This document shows, one piece after another, positions 22,454 through 40,806 of a DNA stretch of 64,000 bases. The position numbers and the translations under genes are program-made. A model generated the notes under the pieces. The model did not search any database. It was not told where the DNA came from and saw only the letters and a list, made by a program, of their open reading frames with translations. The stretch comes from Amia ocellicauda (taxonomy: Eukaryota; Chordata; Actinopteri; Amiiformes; Amiidae): positions 35,232,707 through 35,296,706 of the forward strand of contig NC_089852.1 in NCBI RefSeq assembly GCF_036373705.1. Direction: 5' to 3'. Within the stretch, counting starts at the first letter, position 1, and every line of letters begins with the position of its first letter.

Positions 22454-24942
22454 CTAGTCCAAGCACTCTTCCTGGAACAGATCTGCGTCATTCAGGTAAT
22501 CTTCAAACATCTCGTATTTCTGGAAGAGGAGAACATGCGTTGTTAGGCTTTCTTTTGGGGTTTGTGTTGTGCTTCTGTATACTGTTTAAATCTATACAGC
22601 GGAGCACCTCTCTGATCCAACCCCGCTCCTCCAGCTCGGCGAAGGTCCTGCTGACCGTGTCCTTGACCGTCTCCTCCGGCGGCGCAGCGCAGCTCTTTAG
22701 CTCGGAGCAGCACATCTTGAACAGGTGGTATTTGAAGTGCCGCAGCCTGTGGTACACCTGGGTCCGCTGGGCGCACACGTTCCCCACACGCAGGCACTGC
22801 AAGCGGGAGCACATCCTTCAGAAACGCACTGGGGCCTCCCGCCACGGGCGATCCAGGAACATTTTCACTGACTCACCTGTCTGTCGTCCGGCATGAAGGT
22901 GTCGCTCTGCAGCGTGCGGCTGTCGTACAGCTGTCCCGACAGGCACACGCTGAATCGGCTGTGGCGATGCAGTTCGCAGGCCTCGCAGGTCCACGCGTGA
23001 ACCCCCGTCATCAGGACCTTCGCCACAGGATAGCACTCCACTCGCTCCTGCAAGGACAGCCAGCAGTAAGTCAGACACCGGAATAACAAAACGACTTCCT
23101 GCTCCTACCACAGGAACCCCAGGCACAAGGTTCTTATGTGAGTTACACTCATTCACCTTGTAGCGTTCCCGCCAGCGGCTGCGCTGCTTCAGATTCTCCA
23201 GACGGGGAAGAATGAACCTCTGATCAAAGTAGTACAGGGAGTTCTTCATTTCCTGGGCGTACTTCTTTGTTCGGCTTCCATCTTTGAAATGATAGAGATT
23301 TCATTAAGAAGCAGAAAAACACAAATCCAAATTCACACCTGTACCAAACTGGAAGGCTGAAGTTACGTGGACAGAAAGTGGTAAACGGCTTCATCAACAA
23401 CGAGGCAACAAGTTTTGATCTTACAGTCCGGCAACTGTCCACCTCAGAGGTGATGCCACAAGCTGTGTTCTTTTCATCAGTGAAATCAGGATCCACTGCT
23501 GTGTGTGCTTCTGCAGTTTAAAAGCCTTACCGTGGAGTGACTTCAGAAAGGTCTCATCCAGAGCGTTTATCAGGAGCGCCTTGACAACCACCTGGAAGTG
23601 GGTGAAGTGGCAGCCTGAAGAGACTGAACACAGACACCACAGTTAGTGTGAAGTGACCGCACTCGGGTAAAACACACACACGTGTTCAGCTCAGTCCAGA
23701 TAAGGTGTGAAATACTGCTGTCTGGGTTTCATCAGCCCTCGTCTCATTAACTGTTGGCTGGAGTTTTCTGAAGCTATTGTGATTTCTATAACTCCACGAT
23801 AAGACAAATCCAGCACTTGAGTTTTGAACGTTTATATATATTTGACGGGACAAGGACGGTTCAAACTCACACAAAGGAAGGTGGTGAGACAGGAATGATT
23901 TTTTCGGAGGCTCAGAGTCCTGCTCTGGCTGGCTGGGGCCACTGGTCTCTTCCTCTTGCTCCTCATCATCGACAATGAAATCTTTCAGGCTGTCATCATC
24001 CCCTTCACTGCTGCTGCCACCCACTGGGGCCAGAGAGACAACCTCCTCTTCCTCCTCCTCCTCACTGGAGTCCTAGCAACCAGGGACCAGAAATATACAG
24101 ACATTCAAACCCAGTGGATCACAGATGTTCCTCCTCTGTATCATTTAGTTCTACAACTTATTGCACCCTTAAAATTAAATACAAAAAGCTGTTTCATCAT
24201 ATTCTTTAACAGGGGTGTCAGATTCAGCATCATGTTCAGATCCTTCACAATTTATACAATGTGAGGTCCCTACGGTCCCCCCAATCTTTATTAAGATAAA
24301 AGACTGAAGCTACAACCAGACCCAAGTCACCTCCAGGGTCACGTTCGTGTTGCTGGATCTCCGGCGCCTCCTCTGCTTCAAGAGCTCCTCAAGCTTAGTC
24401 TGCCTCAGTTTTCTCTTCGCACTGGAGACTCTTTCCATGTCCTCCTTTCTCTCAACACTTTGAGTAGAACTGGCTGTGGGTGAGTCGGGGCCACTCTCGA
24501 AGTCCGACTCCCCATTAAAGCGGCAGAAGCGTCTTTTTGGGGCCACTTTCCTGATCGGTTTGCTACACACATCGCTGTCCGATTCGCTGGAGCTGTCCAT
24601 CAGCACGCTGGTCGAGGTCCTTTTCCGGTGCGGTCTGACCACCACGCCTTCCTCATCGCCGTCCTCCTTCCCATCGCTGCACTGGGCGGGCGGCCGGTCC
24701 TCCTTGCCGCTCCTCGCAGAGTCCTCGATGTCCCCATCGCTGTGGTCTCCCTGGGACTCGCTGTCGGAGTTTGTGCAGCAGCTCCTAGGGTCGGACTCAT
24801 CGCCGCTGTCACTGTCCTGCAGGTGAGACAGGAATCCGAGTCTTGTTCGTCTCCGGTCCACACGGGAAACCTTCTTGGACTCTACAGATAATCGTGTCCT
24901 GCGTCTGGTTCCGTAGGTGTTAGTGCTGCTTCCACTCGCCAT
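22454..24942 (-). CDS. ccdc82: CCDC82, coiled-coil domain protein 82 (DUF4211)
   Basis: Minus-strand exons: 24942-24331, 24072-23871, 23614-23531, 23281-23157, 23047-22877, 22796-22608, 22519-22454. The junctions are in phase and give 482 aa. The N-terminal 200 residues are charged and Ser/Asp/Glu-rich with basic patches (RRTRL, KRTSTS, KQRRRRR), typical of a disordered nuclear protein. An acidic block follows (SSEEEEEEE, DDDSLKDFIVDDEEQEEE). The C-terminal half is the conserved DUF4211 region: LLINALDETFL, YFDQRFILPRLENLKQRSRW, WTCEACELHRHSRFSVCLSG, QLYDSRTLQSDTFM, CAQRTQVYHRLRHFKY and RGWIRE. The Cys pair in WTCEAC could bind metal, but that is a guess. Molecular function is not established. 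An acceptor at 24955-24956 shows that an upstream non-coding exon exists. Confidence 0.92.
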
Positions 24943-24956
24943 CGTGTAAATCGTCT

Positions 24957-26079
24957 ACCAAGGAAACGTAAGTTATTTAAACAGTTAAACATGTTTAGTT
25001 TGGTCTTCCATGGTAAAACCACAGTAAAGTGTAGGAAATCATAGTCAAGCAGGTACAGTAACCATAAAGCAATTAAAATTTGTACTGCAATTGATTAAAT
25101 CCATTAATTTCAAAATGTCAATTCCAATTCTGATTCCTATTCTTACTCCACATCCAACATCCATCTGAATTCACTCCATCTCTGGTAGCTGAACAGATCC
25201 ATTCCACAAAACAACCCATTTCTCACTGAAGAAATAAAATCAACATCTAAAAGGTTCAGAAAAATGGCCAAATATTTTAGGAGCCACCACAACCTGGGAA
25301 AGAAACCTGGGTAAGTATTTTATTAAAACAAATAACTACATTAGCACGGCCACAGTGCATCAGCACCCTGACTATCTCAATCAGATGTATGCTGAAGGGG
25401 TTTATAACAAAGGCTAGGGGGTGATGCTCTCAAAGTAAGGACAGTTTACAGGGACACAAAAAACAGTGACAACAGGAGCGCTTCATATGTTCCTGAACTC
25501 GGGGATTTCCACACCAATAGCTACACTGGGATGCTGTGCAGCACCTCTTCTGTGAAAGCTAACTTACTGGCTGACAGTCAATGGTAGCAGTACATTACAC
25601 GACAGTAGTTTTTTTATTTAACCTTTTCCGTACATACATAACACATCATCAGCTTGGCACACAGGACAGCTGTGCAAGGAGCCCTCTACTCCAGGAGATG
25701 CTGCAAATCAGTGTGTAAGAGCTTAAGACATTGCTTTGCCACTATGGACATCTCATACTGTACAGATTTATCAAAGGCCACCAAACAGAGAAAGACGCTC
25801 TACTGTGATTCACTGTCCAAATAGACTTAAATTAATACGAAGCAATTACGTCCATGTGTGTAAGTAAATAAAACAAACGCATTGGGGAATATTACTGCAG
25901 CATCTCAAGTTTCAACGTGTTTGGGAAATAATCTCAATCATGTGAAGCCAGAGGCATGTTTTACTGTTCCTTGAGATAGTGGTGCGGTTGTGTTTAAAAC
26001 GCGACATACAGATACACTAATACATACATTGCAGCTTCATCTGAAGCACTTCTCAGTTTTGTTGGTAGCCTGTGCTTAC
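24957..26079 (-). other. CCDC82 5' UTR intron
   Basis: Bounded by the acceptor before the ATG exon and a donor (GTAAGC on the minus strand) at 26079-26074. About 1.1 kb with nothing recognised. Confidence 0.5.
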
Positions 26080-26330
26080 CGGAAATCCACAGAAAGCAGC
26101 TGAAACCCAATTACCGAAGGAACCCCGATATCTGTAATATGTCAAAAAATATAAAAGCTCTATTTTTTTGTTTTCGCCAGGGCGGGAATAATAATTATTA
26201 TTATTTGCATGCTTACTTCCTTGTACACCTACCGGAAATACGTCACTCACAATGCTGGTCCATGAAAGCGCCACAGCGCCACCACGTGGGGCCTGGCAGT
26301 ACTGTTTCAATGCTGCAGTACAGCGGACAT
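26080..26330 (-). promoter_or_regulatory. CCDC82 promoter and probable first exon
   Basis: A GC-richer patch with two ETS-type ACCGGAAAT sites (26078-26086 and 26231-26239) and a CRE-like TACGTCAC beside the second. The first exon would end at the 26080 donor. It lies only about 50 bp downstream of the SPAG16 poly(A) signal, so the two minus-strand genes are tightly stacked. TSS position is inferred. Confidence 0.5.
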
Positions 26331-26377
26331 ATTTTCAAATGAAAACAGTAGCTGGTTTAACTTCAAAATCAAAAGTA

Positions 26378-26387
26378 TTTATTTATT
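26378..26387 (-). terminator. SPAG16 polyadenylation signal(s)
   Basis: Two overlapping AATAAA on the minus strand (26383-26378 and 26387-26382), about 275 bp past the stop. No genomic poly-A stretch of the kind left by recent retroposition is seen beyond it. Confidence 0.6.
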
Positions 26388-26659
26388 ATTCATACACAAG
26401 TTCAGAAGAAATATGCAGCTTTATACAGACGAATCATTACACAGAACACCAAGTTCAGAAGACAATGCATTTGGATATGGTTTATAGATTGGCATAAATG
26501 ATGTATATGAAAAGATTTGCATACACCTATAAAGATATTACAGTGGATTCACACGTACTTTAAAGAAAATTAACACAAACATGTCATATTTAGAGAGAGA
26601 CTGGGATGTAGAAAGAGTGAATCTGTAGTTTATTTTAAATCAAAATGTGTGTGTTTCTT

Positions 26660-28522
26660 TTAAGACCAGATAAGCATTTTGCCATCTGAACCTCCTGAGA
26701 GTAAATATTCCCCTTTGTGGTCAAAAATTACGCTCTGGACGGCGTCTTCATGCCCCACTAAGCTGGACACCTCTGAGGAGGCGAGATCCAGGAGCTTCAC
26801 AGATCCGTCATTGCTGGCGATGGCCACGGTTCTGCCTGAGGGGCTGAAGGTGGCCTGGTTGGCAGGGTGGGGGCCAGTGTCCACACTAAGCATCACCGCC
26901 ACCTTCCTGACATCCCACAGCTTCACCCCCCCGTAGGAATCGCAGGACACAATTGTGTCCCCCAGCAAATTGAACGCAGCGTGGTTACAGGAATGCAGGT
27001 GGCCGTAAAACGTCTGGCCACATAGGCCAGTCCTGGCGTCCCAAAGGGAGAGTGTCTTGTCGGCAGAGCTGGTGAGAAGGGTGTTGGAAAAGGGCAGGAA
27101 GGTGATGCTGTTCACAGAGTCCACGTGGCCATGCAAGGTGAAGCGGCACCTCTGGCTGTTCAGGTCCCAGACCTTGCTGGTGTTGTCCATGGAGCAGGAT
27201 GCCACAAAGTCCCCGCAGGAGTGGAAGGAGCAGCCCCAGACGGCGTGGGTGTGGCCCTCCAGGGTCAGCATGCACTCTGCCTTGGAGAAGTCCCACACCC
27301 TCACCGTGGTGTCTCCACTGCTGGTGGCCAGCTTGCTGCCGTCAGGGTGGAAGCAACAGCCCGATAGCCAGTCAGAGTGGCCCTCACCGGTCATTATGAT
27401 CTCCCCATTAGGGAAGCCCCACATCTTCCAAAATCGGTCGTCGCTGGCCGTCACTATGATCTGCTTGCGTGGGTGCATGGCCAGGCTGCTCACAGGCAGG
27501 TCGCTGGCTTTCAAGGAATTGGTCAGTCTGAATCCGGATGCTTTGGAGACGTGGGCAGACTGCCCTTTGGCATGGGAGAGGTAGGGGTTAACCCTGGTAT
27601 CGACAGGGAACTCAGAGTCCCTAGGGTGTTTGCTGGCTGTGTGCTTGGTAGGATCTTTAGCAGGATCATATGGTGCCACGCCTTCCACATGCTGCCTGGG
27701 CTCTCTGTCTGGGCTGCACTTGGGTCTCCTGTGGGGAACACTGCCCTCCCTTGCAGGCCACTGTGACGACGGAGCCCCCTGAGGTGGCACCTCCCTCCCG
27801 GACTGCAGGTTGCGCAGGGTGGCCTCCAGCCCAGTGATCTGGCTCACTGCTCTGTCCCGCTCCAAGCTCACGAGCATTTTCTGCTTGAGGGCGGCCTGGC
27901 ACTTGTCGTTCAGCTGCCGCACCGTGGGCTCGTAGGAGGCGTAGTGCTTCTTCAGCCTCCTGATGTCCTCGATCAGCCTGTTCTTCTCCTGCACCACTCG
28001 CTTGTGCTGCATGCGGTGGAAGTCGCGCTCCTTCTGCAGCTTCACCAGGGTCTCGGCGGCTCTGAAGGCCGCCTGCCTGTAATTGTCGCGCTCTCTCTGC
28101 ACACTCCTGATCTCGTTGTCCAGGAGCTGGTTGTGGGTGTACACGTCGGGCACAAAGCCCACATCTGCGGCGTTCAGCAGGCCTCGCTGCTCCATTTCAA
28201 ACCACTCCGTCTGGAAGCAGTCCATGGTTTTCCCCATGCCCATCTTGATTAAGAAGTTGCGGATAAAGTCGTCCACCACTTCTGGTTTGTGGGAAAGGAG
28301 CTGTCTGGCCGATGTGGGCCCCTGAGCCACGGTGAGCATGTCCCCTGTCTGCTCACACATCGCCTTCACAGCAGCTTCTAAATTCTCCTCCCCCTCTGTC
28401 AGGCTCCATTGGTCATCTGCAGGGACCTCCTCGTACTGATAGTCGTCTTCAGACTCTTCAGCTATTGAAACCTTGTCAAGATAGTAAGGTCCCTGTCGCG
28501 TTTGCTCCGCCGGTGCAGCCAT
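26660..28522 (-). CDS. spag16: SPAG16 (PF20), axonemal central-apparatus WD40 protein, single-exon gene
   Basis: One open frame of 620 aa (human 631). N-terminus: YYLDKVSIAEESEDDYQYEE matches the human protein. A LisH-like helix spans about 80-112 (EVVDDFIRNFLIKMGM) and a coiled coil about 135-240 (KLQKERDFHRMQHKRVVQEK). Seven WD40 repeats fill 340-620 (TSSGDTTVRVWD, GHTHAVWGC, SMDNTSKVWD, HVDSVNSITFLPFSNTLLTS, SADKTLSLWD, ending LSGGSDGKMLIWS). The family belongs to the central pair of motile cilia and sperm flagella. I chose the ATG at 28522 because it gives MAAPAEQ, like the human MAA start, in a good initiation context. The in-frame ATG at 28564 lies inside an X-box-like site and is probably promoter. 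The human gene has many introns; none is here, so the locus looks like an old retrocopy that stayed functional. The frame is intact, arguing against a pseudogene. Confidence 0.93.
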   Translation of the reverse strand: MAAPAEQTRQGPYYLDKVSIAEESEDDYQYEEVPADDQWSLTEGEENLEAAVKAMCEQTGDMLTVAQGPTSARQLLSHKPEVVDDFIRNFLIKMGMGKTMDCFQTEWFEMEQRGLLNAADVGFVPDVYTHNQLLDNEIRSVQRERDNYRQAAFRAAETLVKLQKERDFHRMQHKRVVQEKNRLIEDIRRLKKHYASYEPTVRQLNDKCQAALKQKMLVSLERDRAVSQITGLEATLRNLQSGREVPPQGAPSSQWPAREGSVPHRRPKCSPDREPRQHVEGVAPYDPAKDPTKHTASKHPRDSEFPVDTRVNPYLSHAKGQSAHVSKASGFRLTNSLKASDLPVSSLAMHPRKQIIVTASDDRFWKMWGFPNGEIIMTGEGHSDWLSGCCFHPDGSKLATSSGDTTVRVWDFSKAECMLTLEGHTHAVWGCSFHSCGDFVASCSMDNTSKVWDLNSQRCRFTLHGHVDSVNSITFLPFSNTLLTSSADKTLSLWDARTGLCGQTFYGHLHSCNHAAFNLLGDTIVSCDSYGGVKLWDVRKVAVMLSVDTGPHPANQATFSPSGRTVAIASNDGSVKLLDLASSEVSSLVGHEDAVQSVIFDHKGEYLLSGGSDGKMLIWS

Positions 28523-28556
28523 TGCGCCCCAGTGCCGCCTCTGCGTGCAGTGTACT

Positions 28557-28570
28557 GTTGGCATGGAAAC
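28557..28570 (-). promoter_or_regulatory. RFX X-box-like site at the SPAG16 5' end
   Basis: Minus-strand GTTTCC AT GCCAAC against the consensus GTHNYY AT RRNAAC: one mismatch (C for R in the second half site). It lies 35 bp upstream of the chosen start codon. Confidence 0.55.
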
Positions 28571-28618
28571 AGCCTGACCGCGGGAGAGCGACTGCTAATC
28601 TCGCCAGAAGTACGGTGT

Positions 28619-28629
28619 ACGCATGCGCA
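28619..28629. promoter_or_regulatory. NRF1-type site
   Basis: ACGCATGCGCA, i.e. TGCGCATGCGT on the other strand, one base off the palindromic NRF1 consensus TGCGCATGCGCA. NRF1 drives many respiratory-chain genes, which fits NDUFB4. Confidence 0.6.
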
Positions 28630-28821
28630 ATAAAATGTAAATGAAAAATATATAAAGGTCTATACATAATGATGTTATTTTACGATTTTAATGAATTTGT
28701 GTTAGATGTGGTTTCTGGTTCTTTCTCAATACAACTAAAAAAAAAAAAAAAGTAAAAAATAGAAAGTGATCTTGTCAATAAAGCTGCATCGCTTTGAATT
28801 GTTGTTAGGCTTCCTTCCATC

Positions 28822-30462
28822 ATGGCGGACTATCGAGAGGCGCCCTTGGCATCTCGTCCAAAAACCTTGGACCCGGCCGAGTATTTCGCCCTATCGCCGG
28901 CCCAGCGGAGGGCTGAGGCGGAGCGGGCTGCGTTGCGAGCCCAGCTGAAGAGGCAGTTCCAGCTGCAGCTCAACGACCCTCGCCGGGCGGCGCTCATTGT
29001 AGGTCGGGGGCAGGAGGACCGCAGTGCTGGGTGGTGGTGTCATTTCATTTCAACACAACACAATGCATCGCACCCCGTGATCTTACAGTGAGACAACTGG
29101 ACACGTTTGTTACAGGGACGTGTCGCTGCTATAGTGTCGCGACTCTGGTTTGTGATGTCTAAGCAGGTTTTGATTTGAATGCACAAAGTGTTGGATGCGA
29201 GACGACGTGACCTTGCTGCTTTGCTCTTATGTTAGCAGTAGTATATGATTACATCCAGTTAGTCGCTCAGTGTGTTCACATTTACTGACATGAATATGTT
29301 TACAGTACAGCAATAAAATAGACCATGTCACTAAATTACACTGGTGCTCTGCGGAAATGTGTTGTCTGTACTATGTATAAAAATATATCAATTGTGACAG
29401 GCGTAAGGACTACTATTTCCAACACGTGTGTTTTATGTATCAAAGTGCTGGGCTATTTATTTTGAAATAACTCGTTTAATGACTTACATAGATGTCACTA
29501 CAATCGTGTCTACTAATGATGGAGTATTTGAGTAAATGCTAAAAATGCATTTTAAGTGATTGAGCCTGTCCTCAAAGGTGAACTCAAGGCATTTGTTATT
29601 TGGCTAAAATAACTCCTAATGCATCTACTTACATGCTGGGGTGACTTGACAGTGTTTTTTGTGTCCTTTTTTTTTATCAGAGAGGGTTGGGTGGGGGTGA
29701 CAGTGGAAGACTTGGGTGATCAAGTTTGTGTGTTGTTTCTCCAGGAAGACCCAGCTCTAACTCGCTGGACCTACGCCCGCACGCTCAACGTGTACCCCAA
29801 CTTCAGACCTACTCCCAAGACCTCCCTGCTGGGCCTGGTGTGTGGCGTGGCACCCCTTTTGTTTTGGTACTTTGTCTTCAAGACAGACAGGGTGAGTTCA
29901 TTAAGTGCTTTATGGTATGCTATGCTATGGTATTGCCAAGACTGACTTGTTGTGCCTCTTTCATTCATCTTCTTCCAAGTACTATTGGTGTGTTAATTGC
30001 CGGAAGACATTTAATTTGGCTTTTGAAGCTTGGCTTGGTATATTTCAAGCAATTCTGCATAATGTACATTGATTTCCAGCAATGTACACAGCCAAGTCCA
30101 TTTTTTTTTTTAGGAAAAATATTACAGGCCTCTGGAAAATGTAACCACAAAGGATTGAAAATAATGCAAAAAGGGACAGATTTGTAATTTAACAGTATTA
30201 CTTGAGTTAGTCAACAATTTGGCATTGCAACTTGGTTAACATAAATACATAAAGTGAATAATGAAGGGATTCTCTGGAGGCATTAACCATGTGCTGTTAT
30301 ATTGGGCAATTAAAAAAATCTTAAAATGCATACTTATGGTAGCCGAGTTCTACTGTTCTGTTGTGGACTGTTGATCAGTTATTTTCCCCTCTTTTGTAGG
30401 ATAACAAGGAGAATCTGATAAAGGAAGGAAAAGTAGATCGCCGATTCAAGCTTTCCTATTGA
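28822..30462 (+). CDS. ndufb4: NDUFB4, complex I accessory subunit B15
   Basis: Exons 28822-28998, 29745-29891, 30400-30462; 128 aa (human 129). An accessory subunit of the membrane arm of mitochondrial NADH dehydrogenase, with one transmembrane helix. Matches: [36 protein letters not shown], a central [20 protein letters not shown], a hydrophobic helix at about residues 86-104, and the C-terminus [16 protein letters not shown]. No cleavable presequence is visible, as expected for this subunit. Introns of 746 and 508 bp contain nothing recognised. Head-to-head with SPAG16 and tail-to-tail with HGD; the HGD neighbourhood matches human 3q13.33. Confidence 0.96.
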
Positions 30463-31664
30463 TTTGATGGAGATGCTGCAGGATAGCCAGAGCACTTTTA
30501 AAACAATATTTGTGTAATGCAATGCTTGACAAACCTATACATATTTCAGTGTAAAATAAATAAAAGTATTATGGAAAGTAGTTTTGAGTAGCTTTATTTG
30601 CAAGAAACACAAGGAAGTCTGTCCATATGTATTTAAACATTGGTGGGAATGCTGGACATTTTACTGCTAATATAGAAAGAAACTTGCAAGCCAATCTCAA
30701 TATTTTCAGATTATGTTTGGAAACTTCATTTAAACTCAACTTTTAAAAATGAGGAATGTTTTATAACCAAATCATCATTGAATTTGGCCACCAAGGAAGA
30801 GATTAATTAAAAACTAGTTAAAGGCAAAGATCAGATTATTTAACTTTTCTTGCTAATTTATAATTTATAATTCTAGTTTATTAAGCTATAAAGGGAGGGC
30901 ATTCATCCAATGTATTTAATTAGGCCAATGGGGATGCTTCTTTTGCATTTAGGTGGTGCTTGTAGATACAATTAACCTTCATTTTCTAGCAAACACAGTA
31001 ACCAGGTCCGCTGATCAGCTGAAGAATAGTGTTAGAAATGGCTCCACGTTCTTCCTTTATCTCCTATAACAACAAAAGTGGAAGATATTTATCTGTTTGC
31101 CTTTAAACTGAAACATTATGAGAAGCAGAATAGACTACAAACAGCATTTTAAGCACAAAGTAATTCAAGTACCACAACAACAGTTACTAAAATGTGTACA
31201 AATAAAGTATTTGATTTAAGCAAAGCGTAATCCTGAACAAAACCAAGGTGGCTTTCTCAGTCTCGACACGTGTTTGGCATTTCATCGCTTATCTGCTACC
31301 CAACACCGACGGAAAACTGTAAGAGCATGGGATTTATCTCCCCATGTTCAGTGGTACCTTAGCATTAATGTCATAATGTAACAATAGCTGTGAAGTAGTG
31401 GGTTTTCCCATTCTATTTCAACATGAACAATCGAAATAAGGTCTGAAAACTGAATCAGTTTTACTTAAAGAAAGGCTTCATTGTATAATATTGGGCGTCA
31501 GCTGCTTTTTGTCCCGAGTAGTACTCAGGAATTCGCTTTTCATTTCTACTGCAAATGAAGGGGCTAAAAAAACAGGAGTCCCTGCTACGTGCATAATGAG
31601 TGTTCCACACCAGTGACGTGTGGTGGAAACGGTGGCTTTAGCCCAGTTTTACCTGCTGTTTTCT
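30463..31664. other. Convergent 3' ends of NDUFB4 and HGD
   Basis: The NDUFB4 AATAAA is at 30555-30560. On the minus strand candidate HGD signals lie at 30877-30882 and 30593-30598. If the distal one is used, the transcripts would meet within about 40 bp. No coding sequence in this 1.2 kb. Confidence 0.5.
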
Positions 31665-39295
<7,631 letters not shown>

Positions 39296-40579
39296 GTCTT
39301 CTGTGAAACAGCTAGCAGATGAGCAGATCAATAGTGCGCGCTGTTTGCTCAGTTTGAACGGGTTCTCAATGTGGGTGTAATTAAGCCCAGGACCAGCTGT
39401 GACGTAACCACGCCAGCAATGGAGAGACCTGGACGAGCACGACAGCGCTGGCGACGCACGGAGTAGGAACACGTGTGATACATTGTTGTTTTGTGTTTTA
39501 TGTTACAGAAGATGGGTGAAGTAAATAAAATACTTGTGTATTTGAAAAACCGCTGCAATTCCCTATTTGTGCGGGAAAGATCAAAGTATCAAGTCTATTG
39601 AACTCTGGAGTTATTTGCTCAATTACAGGAACATGGTATTTAGAAACAGGTATAATGTGGCTGACATTTCCTAATACATCTGTGGTTGGAAGACAGACTA
39701 CACTTCACTGCCCAATGTACCTGGCAAATAATAATAATACTAATAACGGTAGACATGTCTGGATAACGTAATTGTCTCCTGTAATACGCAATGTTGTCTT
39801 CTTATGATATTAAGAAACGCACTCTTGTTAAATTTGATACATTTTATGTAATATATATGAAATGTCTGATGATAGTTTATGGGATCTACAGGCCATAGCA
39901 AACTAAGTATATGCTAATGTCAAGTACACACTCCGTTAGCAAAGCACCTGTATCACATAACAAAGGTAATATCACAAAGCAAAATATACCCATGCTATGG
40001 GCGGGACATCACCTGCAGTAGTAACTGATTGGCTGGAGTCTGACGGAGCAGCCGGAGAAGCGTTGCAATATCTCCCTCTGGTTGCACGGGAGAGCTGTCA
40101 GTCACTCACAATGGGCGGGACCTCCAGCTGTAATCAGGCTCTGCCCTGCAAGTCAGTGTTTGAGTTGGCAGAAATAATGCCACCGACAACGCATTGCACC
40201 CTGGTCTATATATATCAAGACTGTTGGTTGGGGCAAGGTTTTAGTTTAATATTTGCATAGCTTTACCCCAATTTAGTCCATATATTGCATAAAGTGTGCA
40301 TACCACACAAACTACATAACAGAGTGCATATATCAAACTTCTGTATGGATCACTATACCATGATGGAGCAGTGTCTGTGCGTGGACAATGGCTGTAGCCA
40401 ACACAGGGAAAGCAGTCAGTGAGGAAAGCTGCTGAATGAGAGAGACTTTAAAGAACTGTGTTCATTACTGTGGAACTAAAAGGCTTTGTGAATCCTGTAC
40501 ATTTCATAACACATGGGAGAGGTCTGCCTAAATTAAAGCTATAGACTGTGAATTTGGCAGAGACACCTCTCGCTATATA
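39296..40579. promoter_or_regulatory. HGD upstream region, with a promoter-like block near 39995-40250
   Basis: No gene. Two copies of TGGGCGGGAC (39999 and about 40112), a CCAAT-type ATTGGCTGG, and a TATATATA box near 40207 sit within 250 bp, about 0.7-0.95 kb upstream of the HGD start codon. They could serve HGD through a 5' UTR intron or mark an unannotated transcript. Confidence 0.35.
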
Positions 40580-40630
40580 CACTACCATTCAATAGTTTTC
40601 TAATAGTCACTTAGAAATGTCCTTGTTTTC
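40580..40630 (+). repeat. Left terminal inverted repeat of the Tc1 element
   Basis: About 51 bp, starting CACTACCATTCAA. Confidence 0.85.
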
Positions 40631-40806
40631 CAACATACATGAAATGAGTTTGAATAGGAAATATACCAAAATGAATAGGAAATATAGTCATTGACAAGGT
40701 TAGAAATAATGATTTTTAATTGAAATAATAATTATGTCCTTCCAACTTTGCTTTTGTCAAAGAATCCTCCATTTGCTGCAATTACAGCCTTGCAGACCTT
40801 TGGCAT

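Larger units (their letters stand above)
28523..28821. promoter_or_regulatory. Divergent promoter shared by SPAG16 (-) and NDUFB4 (+)
   Basis: Only 299 bp separate the two start codons. The SPAG16 side carries an RFX X-box-like site and an NRF1-type site. The NDUFB4 start sits in CCATCATGGCGG, a good YY1 motif often found at the starts of nuclear mitochondrial genes. An A-rich run lies at 28738-28751. Motifs are read directly; shared use is inferred from spacing. Confidence 0.65.

Noticed and set aside
22540-22896. Plus-strand frames over the CCDC82 3' exons
   Set aside because: Shadow of the minus-strand exons, whose splice phases close exactly.
27057-27584. Long plus-strand frames across SPAG16
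   Set aside because: They are antisense shadows of the GC-rich SPAG16 coding exon.
26660-28564. SPAG16 as a processed pseudogene
   Set aside because: The frame is intact for its full length, with all WD repeats and plausible promoter motifs, so a working gene is the better reading.
29726-30187. 153-codon plus-strand frame at NDUFB4 exon 2
   Set aside because: Out-of-frame read-through of exon and intron; the real exon is in another frame.
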